Numbered from the stretch's first letter, positions 25,664-34,492 are shown. The stretch: 64,000 nt of DNA from Caballeronia sp. SEWSISQ10-4 2 (GCF_030464885.1 NZ_JALPRJ010000036.1:30600-94599); one strand, 5' to 3'. Notes: a model not told the origin generated them from the letters alone. Made by a program: numbers and translations.

Positions 25664-26584
25664 CTATCCCGCTAGCGCCATTAAAACCGACGTCGCATTG
25701 CTGAATAACTGATCCACCTCGCGGTTCGAAATGCGCTTGCCAAGCGCGTCCAGGTCAACACCTTCGGTCTTGCCGATCAACGCATAGCTAAGTTCCGCTT
25801 GCCGCCATGTGACCACGTGCATGGTGTCCACCACCTGTGCGGCGACCGCTTGATCCGGTTTGACGTCCTTCATCACGCATAGCGCGATAGGCGGTCCTTT
25901 CTCAGGCAGATAAACAATCTGCACGAGCGGCTTGTGATTGAACACCAAGCGTTGCACGGACTTGAAGGTCAGGCTGGCGCTGCGTAAATCGGGGATACGC
26001 AGCGCGAGTCCGTCGTCACGATGAATATCTGCGACTGTTTTTGACGACGCTTCGGGATTGTCTTCGACGTAAGCCAGCGTATCGCGTGTGTAAAGCTTCT
26101 GGTAGCCAACGGCCGCGGCGACCCATGGCGACAGGTTGCCGGCGTTCGCCATCGCGGCGCTGCCCGAACCCGGTGCACCCGTATTCAGAAGAGGCCCGAG
26201 CCGTAGAAATAGCCCTCCGCAAAACGCGCCCGCGACGCACGCAGCCGCCAGCCACGTGGGCATCGAGCGCAAACGCGAGCGAACCGGTGCCGCGGTGATA
26301 GCTACGGACGGTGTCGGAACCGAAGAGTCGTTGGCACCCTGAGCCGCGCTTTTATTGCTATGCGCGCGGGCCATTGCTTCGATCTTCCGCGTCAGTGAAT
26401 CCGGAACCGGCGGCAATTTTTGCGTAGCGAACGCTTGCTTGTAGTCAAGACGCGACGCTCGGAGCAGTGCTACGAGCTCCGCCGCTTCGGTGGACGCGCG
26501 GATGTGCTCCTCGACTTCCAGGCACTCGTCGGGCGGCAGTTCTCCGTCTACGTAAGCCATCAACAAAAGGTCATCGGTTTTCAT
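25664..26584 (-). CDS. Transmembrane anti-sigma factor, copy B
   Basis: A 306-residue paralogue of copy A, with the same N-terminal block (LLLMAYVDGELPPDECLEVEEHIRAS), a linker, one membrane segment at about 110-127 (WLAAACVAGAFCGGLFL) and a C-terminal domain with the shared segments FNHKPLVQIVYLPEKG and VMKDVKPDQAV. Like copy A it has no zinc motif. It overlaps the sigma factor stop by four bases (ATGA), so this copy is the cognate translationally coupled partner. The extracytoplasmic domain would receive an envelope signal and release the sigma factor. Confidence 0.85.
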   Translation of the reverse strand: MKTDDLLLMAYVDGELPPDECLEVEEHIRASTEAAELVALLRASRLDYKQAFATQKLPPVPDSLTRKIEAMARAHSNKSAAQGANDSSVPTPSVAITAAPVRSRLRSMPTWLAAACVAGAFCGGLFLRLGPLLNTGAPGSGSAAMANAGNLSPWVAAAVGYQKLYTRDTLAYVEDNPEASSKTVADIHRDDGLALRIPDLRSASLTFKSVQRLVFNHKPLVQIVYLPEKGPPIALCVMKDVKPDQAVAAQVVDTMHVVTWRQAELSYALIGKTEGVDLDALGKRISNREVDQLFSNATSVLMALAG

Positions 26585-27126
26585 GCGATGGAGTCCTTTC
26601 GCGTCACCGAAGCCTTGGGCTTAGGACCATGCGTGCCGAACAGTGCGCCCACGGCCTGCCGCGCGCGCGACAGACGACTCATGACGGTGCCGATGGGTAC
26701 CTCCAGAACCTCGGCAGCTTCCTGATAACTCAAGCCTTCGACCGCGACCAGCAGCATGACCACACGCTGCGCTTCGGGCAGCCGTTCAACGGCGCTGATG
26801 ATCTGGCCGTGCATGAGCTGAGCTTCCGGACCCTTGTCGACCGGGTCGGCGACGTTTTCCAGGAAGTCGTCGTCCCATTCCATGCTGGAGCGCTTGCGTA
26901 CGCTGCGCGCTCGCAATTCATTGATCCAGGTGGAGTGGACAATCGAAAACATCCAGCTTAACGGGGATGTATCGGGCTGCAATTGATGCGCGCGTTCGAG
27001 CGCCCGCACGCATGCTCGCTGGACGAGATCCTCGGCGTCGTGCCGGTCACCCGAAATGCGAAGCGCGAATGCCCACAGTCGCGGCAGCATATCGGGAAGC
27101 ATGCCTGGTAAGTCTGCGCCGTTCAT
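26581..27126 (-). CDS. ECF-family RNA polymerase sigma factor
   Basis: A 181-residue sigma factor with region 2 (LWAFALRISGDRHDAEDLVQRACVRALERAHQ, then LSWMFSIVHSTWINELR) and region 4 (LPEAQRVVMLLVAVEGLSYQEAAEVLEVPIGTVMSRLSRARQ). No region 3, as expected for the group. It directs transcription of a stress or envelope regulon when its anti-sigma factor lets go. It is first in a leftward operon with two anti-sigma paralogues. A copy of its target promoter upstream is likely, but I could not pick a convincing -35/-10 pair. Confidence 0.92.
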   Translation of the reverse strand: MNGADLPGMLPDMLPRLWAFALRISGDRHDAEDLVQRACVRALERAHQLQPDTSPLSWMFSIVHSTWINELRARSVRKRSSMEWDDDFLENVADPVDKGPEAQLMHGQIISAVERLPEAQRVVMLLVAVEGLSYQEAAEVLEVPIGTVMSRLSRARQAVGALFGTHGPKPKASVTRKDSIA

Positions 27127-27471
27127 CGAACGAATGTCTCCGGTGGTCCCAGTGTTTAGTCAACTGCTGCTGACCGCGTGCATGTCGCGTCGCTTTAACC
27201 TCCTAGTTTAGCGCGAGGCGGTGTATTGCGCTGGAGCTGGCAGCGGGAAGCGGATGCGCAAGTCGCTAGCGAGGGGCGCAAGCGCTAAGGCCACAATATT
27301 TCGCCCTGAGACAGGACGCCCTCAGCGTCCCCTAAGCTTAGTGTTCTAGACTCGCGCGCAGCGACCCAGGGTTCGCTTGGCGACACGGCCCGAATCCCTA
27401 AGCGCAAGTTCGCCGCCTTTGGTCTTTAGCGGCAAATACCTTTTATTTCTACGCCAGGGCCGCTGCGAGCG
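27127..27471. other. Divergent intergenic region of the sigma factor and methyltransferase
   Basis: About 345 bases that should carry promoters for the leftward sigma operon and the rightward methyltransferase. I see no confident promoter. Short frames here are shadows. Confidence 0.4.
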
Positions 27472-28395
27472 ATGAATAACATCCCACCCGAGTCCCGGTC
27501 CGACCTGTGGTCCGATTGGCTTTTGCACACGCGTCACGCCGGCGATCCGGAGCAGGAACGCGCTATCCGTGCCGCGATAGAACCCTACGCCGATCGCGTG
27601 ATCAATGGCGCACGGCTAGCTCCTGGAATGGTCATGGCCGACATCGGCGCCGGGGATGGTCTTGTTGCGTTGCGCGCCATCGATCGCATTGGTCCATCGC
27701 TTCGCGTGCTCCTTACCGATATTTCCGTCCCGTTGCTCAGGCATGCCGAAGCGCTCGCGATTCAACATGGCGTCTACGAGCAATGCACTTTTATTAATTG
27801 TTCGGCCGAGGCGCTAACAGGTATCGAAGACACGTCTGTCGATGTCGTGACCACTCGCGCAGTGCTCGCCTACGTGCCGGACAAGATGGCCGCATTGCGG
27901 GAGTTCCACCGCATTCTTAAACCGGGCGGGCGTTTTTCCATTGCCGAGCCCATCTTTCGCGACGATGCGTTCGAAGCGAGCTCCCTGAAGATAATGGTCG
28001 ACTCGCTGCCGGCGGGATCCGATGACCGTTTTTTTCCATTTTTGCATCGATGGAAAGCTGCGCAGTTTCCTGACACTGAGGAGAAGATCGCCAGGAGCCC
28101 GATCACGAATTTTGGCGAGCGCGATCTGGTCCGCTTTGCGCTTGACGCCGGTTTCGTCGAAATTCACCTGGAATTTCATATCGATGTGCGGCCGGCCATG
28201 GTGCCGTCCTGGGACGTGTTTCTTGGCTATTCGCCGCATCCGTGGGCGCCGCCGCTTAGCGTGATTCTCGCTGAGCAATTCACCGCGGAAGAACGGCAAT
28301 GGTTCGAGCACATTTTTCGCCCACGGGTCGAAGCGCGCCAGTTCGTCACCGCGGACCGGGTCGCCTACCTTACTGCGCAGAAGCCGTTTGCATGA
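27472..28395 (+). CDS. Class I SAM-dependent methyltransferase
   Basis: A 307-residue protein with the SAM-binding motif I at residues 57-63 (D-I-G-A-G-D-G), an acidic strand end (LLTDIS), the motif-II-like region VDVVTTRAVLAYVPDKMAALREFHRILKPGGRFSIAEP, which is typical of UbiE/arsenite-methyltransferase-like enzymes, and a 100-residue C-terminal extension. No cysteine set of ArsM is present. The methyl acceptor is unknown. It is followed 163 bases later by a secreted protein behind a Fur-like box, and it probably has its own promoter. The ribosome site is weak. Confidence 0.8.
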   Translation: MNNIPPESRSDLWSDWLLHTRHAGDPEQERAIRAAIEPYADRVINGARLAPGMVMADIGAGDGLVALRAIDRIGPSLRVLLTDISVPLLRHAEALAIQHGVYEQCTFINCSAEALTGIEDTSVDVVTTRAVLAYVPDKMAALREFHRILKPGGRFSIAEPIFRDDAFEASSLKIMVDSLPAGSDDRFFPFLHRWKAAQFPDTEEKIARSPITNFGERDLVRFALDAGFVEIHLEFHIDVRPAMVPSWDVFLGYSPHPWAPPLSVILAEQFTAEERQWFEHIFRPRVEARQFVTADRVAYLTAQKPFA

Positions 28396-28501
28396 GTTCG
28401 ACGGGACGTATCCGAATGGTGCTTTCGTAAGCCGATCCGTCCGAGAGAGGAGGCGCTAGTCCGGAAAACAGTTGAGTTAAACGGATGTCTGGTTTATAAA
28501 T

Positions 28502-28520
28502 GCGAATGAATCTCATTCTC
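28502..28520 (+). promoter_or_regulatory. Fur-box-like sequence
   Basis: GCGAATGAATCTCATTCTC matches the 19-base Fur consensus GATAATGATWATCATTATC at 14 positions and has good dyad symmetry. It lies about 39 bases upstream of the secreted-protein start, where a bound repressor would block transcription when iron is plentiful. Confidence 0.5.
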
Positions 28521-28558
28521 CATCTAAAATCACGTCCTGAACTCTTTTTCTTCCGCCA

Positions 28559-29338
28559 ATGAACCGCTCCTTCACGATCCCACCCGTGTTACCCATCCGT
28601 GACCGCTTCCTGAAGCACGCTCGCAGAATGCCCCCGCTCGTGCTGCTGGCGGCTTTGTTGCATGCGCCGGTTGTCCCTGCCCAGCAGGCCGCCGGCGAGC
28701 AGGTGACGGCGCAGAAAAAGGTGCTTTACGTCACCCGGCTTAAACACAAGGATCGGGAAATCGATGACAAGGTCCGCGAGCATCTGGAGAAGCGCGGCAT
28801 GATCGTGACCATGGTCGATGAAAGCGCGCCTGCAACAGCGACTGAGGGCGAAGATCTGGTGGTCATCTCGTCGGTCGTCAGCGCCCGCGACATGACGGGA
28901 ACGTCTTACAAGAACGTGAACGTCCCCTTGGTCACGTGGGAGGCGGACTTGTTCGACTCACTGCGTTTGACGGGCGCGAAGAAAGGTGAGGATTTCGGCG
29001 AGGTCGAGAAGGAGCATTACATCAACGTCGTTAATGCGCCTAGCCCACTAGCGGGCGGCTTGGCCGCAGGAAAACGCTGGGTCTATCCACGCGACGACGA
29101 GATGGGCTGGGGCAAACCAGCGCCCGGTGCAACGATCATCGCGACCATTCCCGGCGAGCCGCAACACGCGGTCGTGTTCGCTTATGAAAAGGGGGCGACG
29201 ATGGACTATGACTTCATTGCTCCGGCGCGCAGGGTCGGGCTGTTCCTGGGCAATCGCGCGTTCGACAAATTGAGTCCCGATGGCTCAGCGTTATTCGATG
29301 CCGCTATCGATTGGGCGATATCCGGCAACCACGGTTGA
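28559..29338 (+). CDS. Putative secreted protein of unknown function
   Basis: A 259-residue protein with a signal peptide: hydrophobic PPLVLLAALLHAPVVPAQQA ending at an Ala-Gln-Gln cleavage region around residue 43. A second Met at residue 24 (28628) would give a tighter signal peptide. The mature part begins KKVLYVTRLKHKDREIDDKVREHLEKRGMIVTMVD and looks like a Rossmann-type or glutamine-amidotransferase-like alpha/beta domain as in ThuA-type proteins, but no catalytic residues are evident. The Fur-like box suggests induction in iron starvation. Function not known. Confidence 0.7.
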   Translation: MNRSFTIPPVLPIRDRFLKHARRMPPLVLLAALLHAPVVPAQQAAGEQVTAQKKVLYVTRLKHKDREIDDKVREHLEKRGMIVTMVDESAPATATEGEDLVVISSVVSARDMTGTSYKNVNVPLVTWEADLFDSLRLTGAKKGEDFGEVEKEHYINVVNAPSPLAGGLAAGKRWVYPRDDEMGWGKPAPGATIIATIPGEPQHAVVFAYEKGATMDYDFIAPARRVGLFLGNRAFDKLSPDGSALFDAAIDWAISGNHG

Positions 29339-29349
29339 TCGCACGGTAT

Positions 29350-30603
29350 TCAAAGGCCGTGTGCTTCCAGCCGCGCCGCGTACCAGCGCGAGAATCGTTC
29401 GAGATACGACTCGGTGAACGGCGAGAAAGGTCCGGGCCTGTAACCCGGGTCCTGCGTACCCTGGTGATTGATCTCGACGAGACGGGCATCCTGCGCATTG
29501 GTCGCCTGCCACACTTCGATGAGATTCGACAGTGAGTAGTCAACGCCCTCGATTGCATCCTCGTGAACGAGCCACTTGGTTCGTACCAGCGTCCGATCGG
29601 GCGCAAGCGGTATGAGGTAGGAAACGACCGCGTGGTCGCTCATGAAGTGCGACCACGAGCTGTGCGTCCACAGATGCGTATCGCCGAGATCGCGGCGCGT
29701 GTTGTTGCCGAGAAGCTTCGTGCTGGCGACCTTCGTGTTCATTGTTTGTGACTCGCCGTTGCCGGCAATGACGAGGCGCTGCGTTCGGAATAGCGTTGCT
29801 ATGTTATCCATCTGCTCAACGCTCGAGCTTAGCAGCCCATCCTTTTCCCAACTCTTTAACGAAGCCGCATTGAGCGCACGATATTCGTCGAGCGCGCGCT
29901 CGGACTCCTCACTCAACCCGTCGGGGCAGAAGCCGAAATCTTCAGCCAGGAACGATACGGTGAGCTCGGGGTGCGTCGCGCCGCAGTGATAACACTCCCT
30001 ATTGTTTTCGATTGCCAGCTTCCAGTTGCCGTTTTCAATAAGATCGGTTTCGAAGGCAATTTTTGTGCGGGACAGGTCGTACGGTTCGAGGCGCGGCGTC
30101 ATGGTCTCGTCGAACACGGCAATGTCCGCGGGCGCGTCATCGCTCAGGCACACAAAGATCAAGCCACCGACTACGCGCGTACGGACAGGCATCAGGCTGC
30201 GGCATGTGCGGTCAAAATCCTGTCCCATATGCGCGGCATGTTTCAGGCCGCCATCGAGGCCATAGGTCCACTGATGGTAAGGGCAGACGAGCAAACCGAC
30301 CGATCCCTTGCCCGGCTCCCGCAAGCGCGCGCCGCGATGACGGCACACGTTACGGTAAGCGCGAATGACCTTGTCGTCGTCGCGGACAATGATGATCGAG
30401 GCCCGGCCTATATCGACAGTCGAGATGTCGCCCGGCTCGCGTACATCGGCCGATACACCAACCATGATCCAGTGTTTGTGGAAGAAGATATCAACGTCGT
30501 TTTCAAAGACATCCTGCCGGCCAAACAGGGCGCCGGGCATGCCGTGACCTAAAGCCCGACTGCGAAACAAAGCGCCGTGCGTAGTGCCATTGATGCTCGA
30601 CAT
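29350..30603 (-). CDS. Rieske N-demethylase alpha subunit, GbcA/stachydrine-demethylase-like
   Basis: A 417-residue Rieske oxygenase. The [2Fe-2S] ligands are C87-R-H89 and C107-x2-H110, and the mononuclear iron motif is E203-x2-H206-x4-H211 within ENNRECYHCGATHPEL, a segment characteristic from memory of glycine-betaine and proline-betaine demethylases (GbcA, Stc2). Such enzymes remove one N-methyl as formaldehyde. No GbcB-type reductase is adjacent. The start is the Met before SSINGTTHG. The gene has a promoter/operator nearly identical to that of the divergent transporter operon, which also encodes the DgcA-like demethylase. Substrate: an N-methylated amine or betaine, exact identity unknown. 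Confidence 0.85.
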   Translation of the reverse strand: MSSINGTTHGALFRSRALGHGMPGALFGRQDVFENDVDIFFHKHWIMVGVSADVREPGDISTVDIGRASIIIVRDDDKVIRAYRNVCRHRGARLREPGKGSVGLLVCPYHQWTYGLDGGLKHAAHMGQDFDRTCRSLMPVRTRVVGGLIFVCLSDDAPADIAVFDETMTPRLEPYDLSRTKIAFETDLIENGNWKLAIENNRECYHCGATHPELTVSFLAEDFGFCPDGLSEESERALDEYRALNAASLKSWEKDGLLSSSVEQMDNIATLFRTQRLVIAGNGESQTMNTKVASTKLLGNNTRRDLGDTHLWTHSSWSHFMSDHAVVSYLIPLAPDRTLVRTKWLVHEDAIEGVDYSLSNLIEVWQATNAQDARLVEINHQGTQDPGYRPGPFSPFTESYLERFSRWYAARLEAHGL

Positions 30604-30664
30604 CCACTGGTCCTTATCAGATTCTCTACGTTGACTGGCACGACCTGAGTCGCGGAGTGAACCG

Positions 30665-30693
30665 AGTATCGATAGGCCAATTCGAGCCGTCAA
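30665..30693 (-). promoter_or_regulatory. Promoter of the Rieske N-demethylase gene
   Basis: Read leftwards: TTGACG (30693-30688), 17 bases, GATACT (30670-30665). The same -35, spacing and -10 occur in front of the transporter operon at 31792-31820, embedded in about 75 bases of near-identical sequence. The start codon is about 60 bases downstream. Confidence 0.7.
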
Positions 30694-30710
30694 CGCGCTT
30701 TATTTTCTCG

Positions 30711-30730
30711 CTCGCATAACTATAGGTAAT
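30711..30730 (-). promoter_or_regulatory. LysR operator before the Rieske N-demethylase gene
   Basis: Leftward ATTACCTATAGTTATGCGAG lies just upstream of the -35 box. The counterpart at 31755-31774 reads ATTACCTGTTGTTATGCGAG, 17 of 20 bases identical, at the same distance from its -35 box. This is the position of an LTTR activation site. The regulator is presumably the LysR gene between the two copies. Confidence 0.7.
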
Positions 30731-30770
30731 AGCAACAGCATGCGAGCCCGGCGTTCAGACTGTTAGCGCT

Positions 30771-31676
30771 TCACGCGACCGGCTCGTCGCGAAGCCACTC
30801 GATCACTGCATCCACCGCCGGCGTGACAGCGTGTCCATGCGGCACGACGGCGTAATACGCGTCGGTCATCTTGATGGAGGCATCGCCGAGCGGAACGAGG
30901 CGTCCCGAGGTCAGCAGGTCGCCCAGCATCCGCCGCCAGCCCAGCACAACCCCTTGTCCCTGCAGCGCGGCTTGAATGGCATCGGTATAGAGGCTGAAAC
31001 GCAGCACGTAGTTCAGGCGGCTGCGCTTGATGCCCAATGTATCGAACCAGTCTTCCCAACCCATCCAGCCTTCGGAGGTGGAGTCGTACGCAATGAGCGG
31101 GGCATGGCTCAGGTCGTGCAGAGATTGAGGTTGGCTGTGCGCCTCGAGCCAGGACGGTGAACAGACGGGCACCACCTCTTCATTGAAGAGAAGGGTTGCG
31201 TGACCGTCGCGCCAGTTACCCGATCCGTAGCGAATGGCGATATCCACTTCGTTGTGACGCAGGTCCGCGGTGAACATCTGCGTGGTCAGGCGTAGTTTGA
31301 GCTGCGGCTGCAACCGCTTCAGCAGGGGCAGCCTGGGCAAGATGCGGAACTGTGAAAACGCGGCGGTCGCCAGGATTGCAAACTCCTGCTCCCGTGTATT
31401 ACTGCTGAGGCTGTCGAAGGTGCCCGCGATCTTCTGGAGCGATTCCGATGTGACGAAAAACAGGTCTTCGCCTTCTTTCGTGAGCGCGATAGAGCGGTGC
31501 AGCCGATGAAACAACTGCAATTTCATGGCGTCTTCGAGGAACCGGATCTGCCGGCTGACAGCGGCCTGCGTAACGCCCAGTTCGTCGGCTGCCAGCGTGA
31601 AACTCTTGAGCCGCGCAACAGCTTCAAAGTCGACCAATGCGTTTAGCGAAGGAATCAGGCGACGGTAACCTTTCAT
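30771..31676 (-). CDS. LysR-family regulator, GcvA-like
   Basis: A 301-residue LTTR with helix-turn-helix SFTLAADELGVTQAAVSRQIRFLEDAMKLQLFHRLHRSIALTKEGE and an effector domain with the GcvA-like segment WEDWFDTLGI. The start at 31676 gives the usual family length; an in-frame Met at 31754 would add 26 residues and reach the edge of the shared operator. The gene lies between the two transcription units that share duplicated operators (30711-30730 and 31755-31774), so it is the natural regulator of both, responding to the transported compound or a product. Confidence 0.88.
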   Translation of the reverse strand: MKGYRRLIPSLNALVDFEAVARLKSFTLAADELGVTQAAVSRQIRFLEDAMKLQLFHRLHRSIALTKEGEDLFFVTSESLQKIAGTFDSLSSNTREQEFAILATAAFSQFRILPRLPLLKRLQPQLKLRLTTQMFTADLRHNEVDIAIRYGSGNWRDGHATLLFNEEVVPVCSPSWLEAHSQPQSLHDLSHAPLIAYDSTSEGWMGWEDWFDTLGIKRSRLNYVLRFSLYTDAIQAALQGQGVVLGWRRMLGDLLTSGRLVPLGDASIKMTDAYYAVVPHGHAVTPAVDAVIEWLRDEPVA

Positions 31677-31754
31677 TTCTCGCGCTTCCAGTTTTCTGCG
31701 GGACACGCTTGAGTTGCTCGCATGGCAACTTGCGTCCGGAGTGCTGGCGTTCAT

Positions 31755-31774
31755 ATTACCTGTTGTTATGCGAG
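31755..31774 (+). promoter_or_regulatory. LysR operator before the transporter operon
   Basis: ATTACCTGTTGTTATGCGAG, the second copy of the operator at 30711-30730 (opposite orientation in the genome, same orientation relative to its promoter). It ends 17 bases before the -35 box, fitting an LTTR activator site. Confidence 0.7.
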
Positions 31775-31791
31775 AGTGAAAATAAAGTGCG

Positions 31792-31820
31792 TTGACCGCA
31801 TAGTTTTGCCTACCGATACT
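31792..31820 (+). promoter_or_regulatory. Promoter of the transporter-hydrolase-demethylase operon
   Basis: TTGACC (31792-31797), 17 bases, GATACT (31815-31820). The sequence between and around the boxes (GCCTA.CGATACTCG) is conserved with the Rieske gene promoter. It predicts a leader of about 105 bases before the substrate-binding-protein start at 31932. Confidence 0.7.
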
Positions 31821-31931
31821 CGCCGCGAGGTCACCGCTCTGACCCCGTTGGCCGATTAAAAAGCGCTTGCATTGAGCGAGCCCGAAAGCACCCCAATCCC
31901 ACGCGTTGACACCCTGAGGAGAAGTTCAAGC

Positions 31932-33539
31932 ATGAAGCCGTTCGACGATCAAGGGGACTTGCCTGACCTGCCGCTGCATACGAATCCGGATCGCCACTTG
32001 AACCGCCGCCAGTTTCTCCAGGGCGCCGCAGCGCTCGGCGCAGGCGCGGGGCTTGGCCTGATCCTCCCGGCCAGCGCGCTTGCCGCACCGCAGCCGAAGC
32101 GCGGTGGCCTGCTCAAGCTCGGCATGAGCGGGGGCAACACAACAGACTCCATCGATCCGACCCTGCTGCCCGACTGGGTGCCGCTCAATCAGGCGTACAT
32201 GCTGATGAACGGCCTGGTTGAGATCGATGCAAAGATGCACGCGCAGCCCGAGTTGCTTGAAAGCTGGGAAGCGAAACCGGGCGCCGCCGAATGGATTCTC
32301 AAGGTGCGCAAGGGCGTTGTATTTCACAACGGTAAGACTCTCGACGCAGACGACGTGATCTATTCGATCAACCTGCATCGCGGCGATGCCTCGAAGTCGG
32401 CGATCAAGGCGAGTCTCGCCGACGTGACCGAGATCACGAAGATCGACCCGCTGCAGATCTCGATGAAGCTGAAAAGCGGCAATGCGGATCTGCCTTACCT
32501 GCTGTCCGACTATCACTTGCTAGTGGTGCCGAACGGCTTCAAGGACTGGAGCCACCCGATCGGCACGGGCCCCTTCGTGTTCGGCGAATTCACGCCGGGA
32601 GTGCGCTCGCTGTTCAAGCGCAATCCGAACTACTGGAAGGCCGATGCGGCGTATGTGGATGCGGTCGAGCTGATCGTGATCAACGACGCCACCGCTCGCA
32701 CAAACGCGCTGATCTCCGGCCAGGTCCATGCAATCAACCGGGTCGACTTCAAGACTGTAGACCTGCTCAAGCGCAGCCCGACGGTCAACATCGTGCGCTC
32801 GTCCGGCGGTCAGCATTTCACGTTCTTGATGGATTGCGCGACGGCTCCGTTCTCCGACAACAACGTGCGGCTCGCCGTCAAATACGGCATCGATCGTCAG
32901 AAGCAATTGACGACAATCTTGCGTGGCTACGGGTCGATCGGCAACGACCATCCGATTCCGAAGACCGACCGTTTCCACGCCGCGGATTTGCCGCAGCATG
33001 CGTACGATCCCGACAAGTCGAAGTTCTATCTGAAGAAGGCAGGGCTGTCGGAGTTGAAGATCGAGTTGTCTACGTCGGATGCCGCGTTCGCCGGTGCGGT
33101 GGATTCGGCTGCGCTGTTCCAAGGGGAATGCGCGCCTGCCGGCATCCAGCTTTCAATTCGGCGCCAGCCTGCCGACAGCTACTGGGACAAGGTGTGGATG
33201 CAGGCGCCTTTCTGCATGGGCTACTGGGGCGGACGGCCGACTGCGGACCAGATGCTCTCGACTGCGTACAAGTCAGACGCGAAGTGGAACGACACGCATT
33301 GGCGCGATCCGAAGTTCGACGCGTTGCTGCTGCAAGCGCGCGCCATGCTCGACGACACCAAGCGCCACGAGTTGTACCGCGAAATGCAGCTCATGGTGAG
33401 CGATAACGGCGGCGCGATGATTCCGCTTTTCGCCGACTATATCGACGCAACCAGCAGCAAGCTTCACGGCGCCACGCCGCATCCGCTGTTTAACTTCATG
33501 GGTGGCCGGCTCGCGGAACACGTCTGGCTGGAGTCGTAA
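31932..33539 (+). CDS. ABC transporter substrate-binding protein, peptide/opine family (SBP_bac_5)
   Basis: A 535-residue periplasmic binding protein. The N-terminal NRRQFLQGAAALGAGAGLGL is a twin-arginine signal, so export is through Tat. The mature domain has family-typical KVRKGVVFHNGKTLDADDVIYSI and NPNYWK. The start is preceded by GAGGAG at about 31915-31920; a longer frame is not needed. It is first gene of a six-gene operon and overlaps the permease start by one base (TAATG). DppA-type proteins bind dipeptides, but also other conjugates and betaine-like ligands. Ligand unknown; the downstream genes suggest an N-methylated, ester- or amide-linked compound. Confidence 0.88.
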   Translation: MKPFDDQGDLPDLPLHTNPDRHLNRRQFLQGAAALGAGAGLGLILPASALAAPQPKRGGLLKLGMSGGNTTDSIDPTLLPDWVPLNQAYMLMNGLVEIDAKMHAQPELLESWEAKPGAAEWILKVRKGVVFHNGKTLDADDVIYSINLHRGDASKSAIKASLADVTEITKIDPLQISMKLKSGNADLPYLLSDYHLLVVPNGFKDWSHPIGTGPFVFGEFTPGVRSLFKRNPNYWKADAAYVDAVELIVINDATARTNALISGQVHAINRVDFKTVDLLKRSPTVNIVRSSGGQHFTFLMDCATAPFSDNNVRLAVKYGIDRQKQLTTILRGYGSIGNDHPIPKTDRFHAADLPQHAYDPDKSKFYLKKAGLSELKIELSTSDAAFAGAVDSAALFQGECAPAGIQLSIRRQPADSYWDKVWMQAPFCMGYWGGRPTADQMLSTAYKSDAKWNDTHWRDPKFDALLLQARAMLDDTKRHELYREMQLMVSDNGGAMIPLFADYIDATSSKLHGATPHPLFNFMGGRLAEHVWLES

Positions 33540-34486
33540 TGAAGCGTCTTGTTTTGCACCGGCTGCTGGCCGGTGTGCTGACACTGTGGCTCGTCTCGGT
33601 GCTGATCTTCGTGGGCACCGAGCTGTTGCCCGGTGACGTAGCGTCAGCCATTCTGGGGCAGTCGGCGACACCGGAAACGGTCGCGGCGCTGCGTGCATCG
33701 CTCGGTCTCGACCATCCGGCGCTTCAACGTTATGCGCAATGGCTTCTGCATTTCATCCATGGCGATCTCGGAACGTCGCTGACGAACGGGCGTCCGGTCG
33801 GTGAGGACCTGTTGCCACGGCTGTACAACACGCTGTTTCTCGCGGGTTACGCGGCGATCGTCGCGGTGCCACTGTCAGTGCTGGTCGGCATTGCTTCGGC
33901 GATCTGGCAAGACAGCGTATTCGATCGGGCGGCCAGCGTACTGTCGCTCGCGAGCGTATCGATGCCGGAATTTTTTGTCGGCTACATCCTGCTGCTCTTG
34001 CTCGCGGTCAAGTTTCCAGTGCTGCCGAGTCTGGCCTCCGTGTCGCCCGACATGGCGTTCTCCGAGCGTATCTACGCAACCACGTTGCCAACCCTGACCC
34101 TGCTGTTCGTCGTCGCCGCGCACATGCTGCGCACCACGCGAGCATCCGTGCTTGCCGTGATGGGCAGCGCGTACACCGAGACCGCGATCCTGAAGGGCTT
34201 GCCCAAGTGGTGGATCGTGGTGCGCCACGCGCTGCCCAATGCGCTCGCGCCGATCATCAACGCCGTGTCGTTCAACCTGGCTTATCTGATTGTCGGCGTC
34301 ATCATGGTCGAGGTCGTGTTTGTTTATCCGGGTGTCGGGCAGTTGATGGTGGACGCGGTATCGAAGCGTGATCTGCCCGTGGTCCAGGCGTGCGGGATGC
34401 TTTTTGCAACGGCCTATGTTGGACTGAATACCGTCTCCGACGTGCTCGCAGTATGGGCAAATCCGCGCTTGCGGCATGCGAGGTAA
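33539..34486 (+). CDS. ABC transporter permease, DppB-like
   Basis: A 315-residue inner-membrane permease with six predicted membrane segments. It has the family start LLAGVLTLWLVSVLIFVGTELLPGDVA, the substrate-channel loop with LGLDHPALQRYAQWL, and the EAA-type coupling helix region YTETAILKGLPKWWIVVRHALPNAL. It pairs with the following permease to form the transmembrane channel. The start overlaps the binding-protein stop. Confidence 0.92.
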   Translation: MKRLVLHRLLAGVLTLWLVSVLIFVGTELLPGDVASAILGQSATPETVAALRASLGLDHPALQRYAQWLLHFIHGDLGTSLTNGRPVGEDLLPRLYNTLFLAGYAAIVAVPLSVLVGIASAIWQDSVFDRAASVLSLASVSMPEFFVGYILLLLLAVKFPVLPSLASVSPDMAFSERIYATTLPTLTLLFVVAAHMLRTTRASVLAVMGSAYTETAILKGLPKWWIVVRHALPNALAPIINAVSFNLAYLIVGVIMVEVVFVYPGVGQLMVDAVSKRDLPVVQACGMLFATAYVGLNTVSDVLAVWANPRLRHAR

Positions 34487-34492
34487 GGGGCA

